19,899 nt of DNA from SZUA-287 sp036397975 (lineage in GTDB: Bacteria; Bacteroidota; Ignavibacteria; UBA10030; UBA6906), in contig DASWHW010000054.1 of the NCBI GenBank assembly GCA_036397975.1, positions 1 through 19,899 on the forward strand. Direction: 5' to 3'. A program made the translations under genes and the position numbers. This document shows, piece by piece, positions 1 to 6,372 of the stretch. Position 1 is the stretch's first letter. Every line of letters begins with the position of its first letter. The notes under the pieces are model-generated. The model saw nothing but the letters and a program-made list of their open reading frames with translations, was not told the DNA's origin and made no database searches.

Positions 1-502
1 TATCGAACGCCTTTGCACGTTTTGCCACTAACTGCGCGATCCTCCCGAATCCAATAAGACCCAGCACACTGTGCCTGAGCGGCGGAAGAACCAACGGTGG
101 GGTGATCTTCCAAACTCCCTGGCGGACAAGTTTGTCCACCTGAACTACCTGCCGCTGGAGCGATAACAGAAGCGCAATCGCATGGTCCGCAACTTCGGGC
201 AAGCAATAGTCGGGGACATTTCTCACAGCAATGCCTTTTTGTTTGGCGAAGGATAGATCGATATTGTCGAGTCCGATTCCATACCGAACGATCCCTTTGC
301 ATCGTTTCATAGCCCCAATTGCTTTCTCCCGCACTGGCGCCCATTGCACCATCACGACATCCGCATCGGAGACAACCTTGACAACTTCATCCTCAGTCTT
401 ACACTGATGATGGGTTAATTCCACATTGACCTTCGCGAAGATGTTCTTCTCGATATCCAGCGAGGGGAAGCCCCAATCTGTTATGACAACTTTCTGATTC
501 AT
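1..502 (-). CDS. D-isomer-specific 2-hydroxyacid dehydrogenase, N-terminal part (cut by window edge)
   Basis: The first 167 residues are visible and the C-terminal half lies outside the window. They contain the catalytic-domain motif VRYGIGLDNID (residues 72-82), the helix LPEVADHAIALLL (about 101-113) and the start of the NAD-binding Rossmann motif GLIGFGRIAQ (148-157), which are characteristic of the D-2-hydroxyacid dehydrogenase / phosphoglycerate dehydrogenase family. The enzyme would interconvert a 2-keto acid and a D-2-hydroxy acid with NAD(H) in the cytoplasm. The catalytic Arg, Glu and His residues lie in the missing part or cannot be assigned here. The ATG at 500-502 overlaps the TGA of the preceding acetoacetate-decarboxylase-family gene as ATGA, so translation is probably coupled and the two proteins probably serve one pathway. 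The substrate is unknown. Confidence 0.93.
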   Translation of the reverse strand, partial: MNQKVVITDWGFPSLDIEKNIFAKVNVELTHHQCKTEDEVVKVVSDADVVMVQWAPVREKAIGAMKRCKGIVRYGIGLDNIDLSFAKQKGIAVRNVPDYCLPEVADHAIALLLSLQRQVVQVDKLVRQGVWKITPPLVLPPLRHSVLGLIGFGRIAQLVAKRAKAFD

Positions 503-1245
503 TTAAGATAGTCGTGAATGATAGTGCCGGGGACGAGCGTGAAGTCCGCCCGCCAAAAATATCCCTCTCCCATTTCCTTCACGGGAAGTTTGTAGATAGG
601 TGCATGGGCGTTGGGGCGCAATTCGACAGTACACGGCGCCGTCCAGCATTCATGAACGCGGACATCAGTAAGCAGTCGGCTCGTGAGCTGGCGGATTGCG
701 GGACGTCCGTCGATGTGTGGAATTACCTTGTAGTTGATATTGACAGAAAAATCAAACGTATCGCGTTTCAGATCGTCGAGGGTACCGGGTGATTGCTTGT
801 ACGGCATCGTCCCGGTGATTACATCAATGCCGTTCCGTTCCAATACACCGACGAGCAAGTCCTTTCGCGTGGCAATGCTGGGTTCGCCGAATTTCTTTGG
901 CTGTCCATGTACCTCTCGCCCGTGAGCGAGACCCACGTCACTATTGAGGAACAAGTACGGTGAGTATCCTCCACTCGTTTTGTCGCCAAGACGCGCGCTG
1001 ACCATAACGTTGCACTCATTGTATGTCCCCAACCATTCGACATCGTTCATGTTGTAGATGTGGATAAGAACCCAATCGTTGATCGGCTCGAGCGGCGGCG
1101 GAAGCAACGCTCGAACATTCTGCATGTCCGTCTTGTACGTCAGCGTCAGCACTTCTACATTGCGGAAGGAAAAAGGAAATTCGGGCACGAGAGGCGCATC
1201 CCATGGCATAGACCAAGCATTTTCCGGCGATCGCTTTTTGCTCAT
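499..1245 (-). CDS. Acetoacetate decarboxylase family protein
   Basis: A 248-residue cytoplasmic protein of the usual length for the acetoacetate decarboxylase (ADC) family. In the family a lysine forms a Schiff base with a beta-keto acid. Here the motif GREVHGQPKKFGEP has two adjacent lysines (K117, K118), matching the Lys-Lys pair of classical ADC, and YNECNV (75-80) carries the family glutamate E77. The N-terminal segment around LLPPPLEP (48-55) is also typical. ADC-fold relatives include decarboxylases and aldolase- or dehydratase-like enzymes, so acetoacetate need not be the substrate. No thiolase or CoA-transferase gene is seen nearby, which argues against acetone formation. It overlaps its upstream neighbour (the Cys-rich protein) and its downstream neighbour (the 2-hydroxyacid dehydrogenase) by ATGA at both ends, which suggests coordinated synthesis. 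Confidence 0.92.
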   Translation of the reverse strand: MSKKRSPENAWSMPWDAPLVPEFPFSFRNVEVLTLTYKTDMQNVRALLPPPLEPINDWVLIHIYNMNDVEWLGTYNECNVMVSARLGDKTSGGYSPYLFLNSDVGLAHGREVHGQPKKFGEPSIATRKDLLVGVLERNGIDVITGTMPYKQSPGTLDDLKRDTFDFSVNINYKVIPHIDGRPAIRQLTSRLLTDVRVHECWTAPCTVELRPNAHAPIYKLPVKEMGEGYFWRADFTLVPGTIIHDYLK

Positions 1246-2015
1246 TTCTTTTTCGCCGACAAGCGTGGCGCTCCTCTACGAGGTCGTAGACCTTCCGGTG
1301 CTTTCTTGCCGAGCCGTTCAAAGTACTCGGCCGGAATTTTTTTGGGGTCCTTGTAGATGTACCATATGCACGGATCTTCCGCTTTCTCGGGATATTCCGT
1401 GATACGCATGGGATGACCATAGTTTTCCACGGCGAGAATTTCATTCACCATTGTGCAATGTCCGCAGTAGTAACAAACATTGTCCTTGCCCCACGTCCAA
1501 CTGTGCGGTTTCTTAGAAAAACCAAACAGTTCGGGATGAGTTTCATTGCCACTTTCAACACGTTGCCGCGCCACGCCGCCACTGCCGCACGGATCAAGTT
1601 TCAACACGTAACGGTCATTCTCTTCCGTCACCTCAATCTCTCCCTGACGTCCCGGGCCCATTAAATGGCCGCGCAAGCCTTCGATCGTCAGTTGCAGTTG
1701 GGTTTTCACATCACTTGCCATCACCTTATCGTAGCGGGCTTTGTAGTAGCTGCCAAGGATTTTGCGATAGGCTTTCTCAAGTTCTTCCTCTCCATAATTG
1801 TCGGCGATGTACGTGAAGAACGACCATGACCAATTCACGTACATGTCATGCACGATTTGCCATTCGAGCCTTGCATACTCGGTAATGCGTTTTGCTTCAG
1901 CAAGGTCGCCGCGATCCATCGCGTCATACGCCTGCTTCAGCGTTGAGATTCCGACTTCGTTCGGTTCGTCATGGCGGAGGTCTCTGTTGATGATCTCTGA
2001 TTTCTTAATGTTCAT
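1242..2015 (-). CDS. Conserved Cys-rich protein of unknown function, possible metal-binding site
   Basis: A 257-residue soluble protein that I cannot assign to a named family. The N-terminal half (about 1-120) is helical and charged. The C-terminal half holds a cluster of potential metal ligands: C143 in DPCGSGG, H160, H171, then CYYCGHC with C181, C184, H186 and C187, then H201 and C216. Three cysteines in a C-x2-C-x2-C arrangement plus a distal Cys or His could hold zinc or an iron-sulfur cluster; this is inference. The tail is basic (KKAPEGLRPRR, ending in AKKK). The start at 2015 is chosen because AAAGGA lies 8 bases upstream; an open frame continues to 2114, but that would run into the preceding SDR gene. 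The ATGA overlap with the following ADC-family gene suggests the two proteins act together. Confidence 0.85.
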   Translation of the reverse strand: MNIKKSEIINRDLRHDEPNEVGISTLKQAYDAMDRGDLAEAKRITEYARLEWQIVHDMYVNWSWSFFTYIADNYGEEELEKAYRKILGSYYKARYDKVMASDVKTQLQLTIEGLRGHLMGPGRQGEIEVTEENDRYVLKLDPCGSGGVARQRVESGNETHPELFGFSKKPHSWTWGKDNVCYYCGHCTMVNEILAVENYGHPMRITEYPEKAEDPCIWYIYKDPKKIPAEYFERLGKKAPEGLRPRRGAPRLSAKKK

Positions 2016-2040
2016 CGAATCCGTCCTTTCATTGTGAATC

Positions 2041-2829
2041 CTAACACGTAAGCATGAAGCCGCCGCACACATTAATTTCCTGCCCGGTAATGAACGAGGC
2101 TTTCTCCGAAGCAAGAAACGTAATCAGATTGACAACATCTTCTGTTGTCCCTACCCTGCCAAACGGGGTGAGGGTTTTCCATGATTCCAGAAACTGTGCG
2201 GAAGTTTTTCCGGTAATTCGGGTCAGCTCTGCGAAGTTTCCCTCCCACATCGGCGTTTCCGTTACTGCCGGACAGACTGTATTGACGGCGATATGTTTCG
2301 CGCCGTAGGCAAGCGTGAGAGACTCGGTCAAACTCTTGACTGCCGCTTTCGCTGCCGCGTAATGCGCCGATAGAGCGCGACCCTTTCGACCTGCATTTGA
2401 GCCAAGGTTGATGATCCTGCCACCACGCTCTGGGTCCATCGCTTCCGCTGCGGCAACGCTCGTGAAGAAGAGCGCCCGCACGTCGATTTCCATGATCTCG
2501 TCCCACTCTTCGACTGAGATCTCGTTGATGCGATTGAAGTGACACACGCCGGCAGAATTCACAAGGATGTCTATCGCTCCCGTTCTTTTGAGACCCTCCG
2601 GCACAACCTCCTGAGCTGCTTTTCCCGAACGAAGATCTTTGGCTAATGCAATATGTTCAGCACCATCGGATTGCAATGAAGACACAAGTGCTGTAAGTTT
2701 TTTCTCGTTGCGATCAATAGCGACAACCCGGGCTCCCCTTTCGGCAAATTGCCTTGCGGTTGCCTCCCCAATCCCGCTTGCCGCACCCGTTACAAACGCG
2801 ACCTTACCAGAAAAATCATACATACTCAT
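2041..2829 (-). CDS. SDR-family oxidoreductase (NAD-type, FabG-like)
   Basis: A 262-residue classical short-chain dehydrogenase. The cofactor motif is TGAASGIG (14-21), the NSAG strand is at 91-94, and the catalytic Ser, Tyr and Lys are S144 (NLGSNAG), Y157 and K161 (HYAAAK). D39 at the end of the second strand (VVAIDR) suggests NAD rather than NADP. The helix Asn that completes the classical Asn-Ser-Tyr-Lys tetrad appears as D116 (IDVRALF), a less common variant. It probably oxidises or reduces a secondary alcohol of a sugar-derived compound; FabG-like names given by similarity do not imply fatty acid synthesis. The start overlaps the stop of the MBL-fold gene as ATGA; a second ATG two codons later is possible. 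The Cys-rich gene starts 25 bases downstream. Confidence 0.94.
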   Translation of the reverse strand: MSMYDFSGKVAFVTGAASGIGEATARQFAERGARVVAIDRNEKKLTALVSSLQSDGAEHIALAKDLRSGKAAQEVVPEGLKRTGAIDILVNSAGVCHFNRINEISVEEWDEIMEIDVRALFFTSVAAAEAMDPERGGRIINLGSNAGRKGRALSAHYAAAKAAVKSLTESLTLAYGAKHIAVNTVCPAVTETPMWEGNFAELTRITGKTSAQFLESWKTLTPFGRVGTTEDVVNLITFLASEKASFITGQEINVCGGFMLTC

Positions 2830-3620
2830 CCAATAACTCCTCCTTTATGGCGATCAATCAGCAATGGATCATACAACGGCAGAACCAAACCAGCTTGACG
2901 CTTCATTCGCGCAAATAGCTTGTAGTGTTCCTCAAGTGATTCGCTCAGTCCAAGTGGAATGTTTTCTTCGATGTTTCTGTACTTGAATATTGCATCGGTC
3001 GTTCCAACAACTCCTTTCGACGTTTCTATGAGAAAGCCCATGCTCGATCGGTGATGTCCTCCGCAGAACCAGGAACGTATGCCAGGCAAGAACTCCGTCT
3101 CCTCATCAGGCAAGAGTTTAATCTTTGCAGCGGCTTCACCGACGAGGAACTGCAGCACGTCTGGTGGAAAGACAATATGACGCGGCAGTTGCGGTACTTC
3201 CGGATCGGGGGCGTGAAAATCCACCCAACCTCGACGTGAAATCCAGATGGATGATTTCTTGAATTGATCGAGTCCCCCGGTAGCATATGCGGTAAGTGGT
3301 GTAACGAGAACATGGTCGATTTGATCAGGAGTGAGGTTCTTTTTCCTTAACGCATTTACGATCAGGTTGTCCGGATGCACAATGGGGACATGTCCCTCTT
3401 CGCCGGTGGCAGATTTTGCCCACGTGGTCCAATGCTTGTGCAGCAAGGAGTAGTCTTCTGGGAAACCGGTGTTGAGGAGGATGCGCCGTTCATCATTCTC
3501 GATAAGAAACGCCCAGAATGTCAGCTGCTCCCATCCGGTAAGTTTTGTCATCCAATAAATCTCAGCACACGGAACCTTTGTCCCTCCCATTTTCAAAGCA
3601 GTGATCGTATACGGTTTCAT
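2826..3620 (-). CDS. Metallo-beta-lactamase-fold protein (lactonase-like) lacking the metal ligands
   Basis: A 264-residue protein with the layout of the N-acyl-homoserine-lactonase branch of the MBL superfamily: ILLNTGFPED (47-56) resembles the strand before the active site (usually xIDTG), a GG follows the motif loop, GGHHRSSMGFLIET (187-200) resembles the third-ligand loop, and TTDAIFKYRNIEENIP resembles the AGDAxYLxxNL region with D209. The signature T-H-x-H-x-D-H-x-G-G reads TPLTAYATGG (107-116), so all four ligands are replaced (P108, T110, Y112, A113), and the final histidine position near LPLYDP appears as Y250. It is therefore probably not a normal binuclear zinc hydrolase. The ATG at 3620 is chosen because it overlaps the preceding SDR stop as ATGA; a GTG at 3635 is possible. 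It is ATGA-linked to SDR genes on both sides. Confidence 0.88.
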   Translation of the reverse strand: MKPYTITALKMGGTKVPCAEIYWMTKLTGWEQLTFWAFLIENDERRILLNTGFPEDYSLLHKHWTTWAKSATGEEGHVPIVHPDNLIVNALRKKNLTPDQIDHVLVTPLTAYATGGLDQFKKSSIWISRRGWVDFHAPDPEVPQLPRHIVFPPDVLQFLVGEAAAKIKLLPDEETEFLPGIRSWFCGGHHRSSMGFLIETSKGVVGTTDAIFKYRNIEENIPLGLSESLEEHYKLFARMKRQAGLVLPLYDPLLIDRHKGGVIG

Positions 3621-4384
3621 AATTGTGCGTTCCACCCCCCATCGACGGAAATGGTTGCCCCGGTGACGTAAGCGGATTCTTTGCTTGCAAGAAAAAGGAT
3701 TGCAGACTGCAAGTCTTCGGGTTTCCCTAGCCTACCAACAGGGCAATTGGCTTTGAGCCACTGGTTCACTGCTTCAGTGTCGCGAGACTGCTCATCGTTG
3801 ATGTCGGTATGAATCCAACCGGGCGCGATGCAGTTTACCGTTATGCCATGACTCCCCAATTCGAGCGCCATACCCTGCGCAAGTAAATGAACGCCACCCT
3901 TCGTCGCGCAGTAATGAGTCTGCGTGGCGTTCGAACGAAATGAACCTATGCTCGCCGTGAAAATGATGCGTCCGCCTGTCCCTTGGTTGATCATGATCTT
4001 CGCTGCTGTTTGCCCGACATAAAAACCTCCGCTGAAGTTAACACTGAGATGACGCTGCCAATTCTCATCGTCAATTTCCATGAAAGGACTGAAGCGGCAG
4101 ATGCCGGCATTGCTGTGGACAATGTCCAGACCACCCAACAATGACGCAGCTTGTTTGACCATTTGGCGAGCCGCTTTGTTATCCGCGACATCCGCATCAA
4201 CATGGTAAACCTTTCGATGGTAAACATCGCTTAACCGCTTGCATTCCTGTTCGGCTTTCTTTCCGTCGCCGAAATGGTTCAGAACAACATCGCAACCGTT
4301 TCGGGCCATAGCCTCAGCGCAGGCAAGACCTATTCCGCGAGAACCTCCCGTAACCAGCGCTCTCGTTCCGTACAACGTGAGCAT
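3617..4384 (-). CDS. SDR-family oxidoreductase (FabG-like)
   Basis: A 255-residue classical short-chain dehydrogenase with all landmarks: TGGSRGIG (12-19), SNAG (91-94), helix N116 (VNFSGG), S145 (TASIGS), Y158 and K162 (HYCATK), and the C-terminal ISVDGGW. R17 in the glycine motif and the lack of an acidic residue at the end of the second strand (VVLNHF) favour NADP, unlike the second SDR of this module. The ATG at 4384 is chosen because GGGAG lies 6 bases upstream; the frame is open to 4492, but that extension overlaps the symporter gene and does not look like protein. It is the first gene of the compact left-hand module, 19 bases after the symporter stop, and its own stop overlaps the MBL-fold gene start. 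Confidence 0.95.
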   Translation of the reverse strand: MLTLYGTRALVTGGSRGIGLACAEAMARNGCDVVLNHFGDGKKAEQECKRLSDVYHRKVYHVDADVADNKAARQMVKQAASLLGGLDIVHSNAGICRFSPFMEIDDENWQRHLSVNFSGGFYVGQTAAKIMINQGTGGRIIFTASIGSFRSNATQTHYCATKGGVHLLAQGMALELGSHGITVNCIAPGWIHTDINDEQSRDTEAVNQWLKANCPVGRLGKPEDLQSAILFLASKESAYVTGATISVDGGWNAQL

Positions 4385-4403
4385 GCTTGTCTCCCAGGCT
4401 ATT

Positions 4404-6326
4404 TCACTTTTTTGATTCCGTGCCCGCACCTTCACTGTATTGCGCGGCGCTCCGGATTTCGGATTTCTTCCCGAAGTACCACATGAGAGCACCGAATACG
4501 ATCATGATTACAATCATTGTTCCAAGGACAGGAATCTCCTTCGCACTCACGTCCGTGAAGAAAATCAGTCCCATCAGCAGCCCCATAACGATCGTGGTCC
4601 CTCCAACGAGAGGAAATGTTGAGATTTGTTTCGTCCCTGCCCCAAACACTTCCTTGGCAACATTGATCGGCGTATCCAGCTTCTTGAAGAACTCATCCAC
4701 AATCTCACGCTGGGCAGGAGTTTCCGATGCAAAGAGGTGCGCGAATCCGAACATGCTCAACGCAAGAACAGTTGCGCTCGCTACTGCAAGCAGTTGTCGC
4801 CAGAGAAACACTTCCCCGGCGACGGTGTTGAGAAATAAAACGCCGGTGATGACAACAACGCCCAGGCACACGAGGTACAGAAGTTTCCGGTTTGTCCTGT
4901 AAATACCTCCGAGCCAATATGAAGCAATGAAAATTGCCGACGACATGACGAAAGCAAGATATACCTGTGGGCCGATATCCCAATCGAGTACATAACGGGT
5001 GGTGAGGCCGACGATCAGACCCCATGCAATCGAACTAATGGCCGACCATTTTGGAACGCGTCTGAACAGAAGTCCGAACGTAATTGGCACCACGACCGGG
5101 ATGTTCAACAGGGTGAAGAAGGCCTGCATAAGATTGAATATCCCGAACTTACTATTCACAAAGAGCACCGCCAGACCTGTGACGGTAAGACCGATTGCAA
5201 TCGAAAAACCCCTTCCCACTTTAAGCAAGCCAACGTCGGTTGTGTCAGGGCGGACCCAGCCCTGGTAGATATCGCGAGAGAGAATTGATGAAACCATGTT
5301 GTACACCGAACTGAGCGCACTCATTGTTGCAGCGAGCATGGCCGCAAGAAATACTCCGATGAGACCGTTGGGAAGCAATTTGAGACACAATGCAATAAAA
5401 ACGAGATCCTGGGGATTGTTACCGACATACGGTTTGAAGAACTCTACCTGTGAAAGATCAGGCCAGATTACGCTTGCAACAAGCGGAGGAATGCCGAACA
5501 CAAAGGGGACGGTGAGAAACAATGCCCCGGCTATCTTGCCCACACGTTTCGCGTCGCGTTCATCTTTCACACTGTAAAACCTCTGGGCCGCACCAGCGGC
5601 CGTACCCAACGTCATGATCAGGAAAATGGAAACCAGCCAATGCTCGGTATAGTGTACTCCATTATAGGTATGATCCAGCGTCAGTGCCGGCAGAGCATCG
5701 ACCAGATTACCGAACCCACCAACCAGGCCAAGCGCCAGCGGCATCACAATGAAGGTAATGCTCAACAGAATCACTCCCTGCACCACGTCAGTTATCGAGA
5801 CCGCCCACAATCCGCCCATAAACGTGTAGAGGAGAATTACGATGCCGGTTACAAGGGCCGCAATAGTGATATCCAGACCCATCACAGGAGCAAGGAGTTT
5901 ACATGTCGCGGCGAGCTGGACACCCGCGGAAAGAGTAAAGTTGAGCGATATAACGAGACTGAGGAACTGTTGTGTTGTGAAGTTAAATCGTGTGTAGGTG
6001 TACTCGACTGGCGAAATGGAACGCGTGCGCCGCCACTTCGAAGCCGTCAGTTGAGCGCCAACGAAATAGGAGAGCGACCATGTTCCGAAATAGAGAATTG
6101 CAAACCACCCGGTGGCGTAAGCAAAACCCGCCGCGCCGGTAAAAGTCCAGGCGCTGAAGTTGGCCATATACAAGGTCATGCCCGATACCCACCACGGGAT
6201 CATGCTGCCGCCTGCGAAATACTCCTTTCCGCCCTTGTTGATCTTCATGAAATACAAACCGATGCCGAGCATGAAAAGAAAGTAGGCACCAATAACCAGG
6301 TAGTCATAGATATCAACAGATTTCAT
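4404..6326 (-). CDS. Sodium:solute symporter (SSS family), second of a tandem pair
   Basis: A 640-residue integral membrane protein of the SSS/SSF family, which moves sugars or other small solutes inward with Na+. Visible family landmarks are the first helix (IYDYLVIGAYFLFMLGIG), the loop YFAGGSMIPWWVSG followed by MANFSAWTFTGAAGFAY, the segment GGLWAVSITDVVQG, and the SSF signature GLIGVFLAAMLAATMSALSS. After the conserved core the chain continues with several hydrophobic segments, a cytoplasmic-type stretch EFFKKLDTPINVAKEVFG, two more hydrophobic segments and a polar tail. It is closely similar along its whole length to the symporter encoded just upstream, so the pair came from duplication. 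AGGA precedes the ATG by about 8 to 9 bases. Context suggests import of the product released by the exported glycosidase; the substrate is unknown. Confidence 0.96.
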   Translation of the reverse strand: MKSVDIYDYLVIGAYFLFMLGIGLYFMKINKGGKEYFAGGSMIPWWVSGMTLYMANFSAWTFTGAAGFAYATGWFAILYFGTWSLSYFVGAQLTASKWRRTRSISPVEYTYTRFNFTTQQFLSLVISLNFTLSAGVQLAATCKLLAPVMGLDITIAALVTGIVILLYTFMGGLWAVSITDVVQGVILLSITFIVMPLALGLVGGFGNLVDALPALTLDHTYNGVHYTEHWLVSIFLIMTLGTAAGAAQRFYSVKDERDAKRVGKIAGALFLTVPFVFGIPPLVASVIWPDLSQVEFFKPYVGNNPQDLVFIALCLKLLPNGLIGVFLAAMLAATMSALSSVYNMVSSILSRDIYQGWVRPDTTDVGLLKVGRGFSIAIGLTVTGLAVLFVNSKFGIFNLMQAFFTLLNIPVVVPITFGLLFRRVPKWSAISSIAWGLIVGLTTRYVLDWDIGPQVYLAFVMSSAIFIASYWLGGIYRTNRKLLYLVCLGVVVITGVLFLNTVAGEVFLWRQLLAVASATVLALSMFGFAHLFASETPAQREIVDEFFKKLDTPINVAKEVFGAGTKQISTFPLVGGTTIVMGLLMGLIFFTDVSAKEIPVLGTMIVIMIVFGALMWYFGKKSEIRSAAQYSEGAGTESKK

Positions 6327-6372
6327 CGAGGGTTCCTAGAAAGGGAGAGAGTAGGATATTTGGCTGCGCGAT

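Noticed and set aside
2016..2114. N-terminal extension of the Cys-rich protein to an upstream start
   Set aside because: It would overlap the SDR gene by 74 bases, lacks a Shine-Dalgarno and reads as a shadow of the SDR sequence, whereas AAAGGA sits 8 bases before the ATG at 2015.
4385..4492. N-terminal extension of the first SDR
   Set aside because: The extra 36 residues overlap the symporter C-terminus in another frame. GGGAG lies 6 bases before the ATG at 4384, and SDRs normally begin only a few residues before the first strand.
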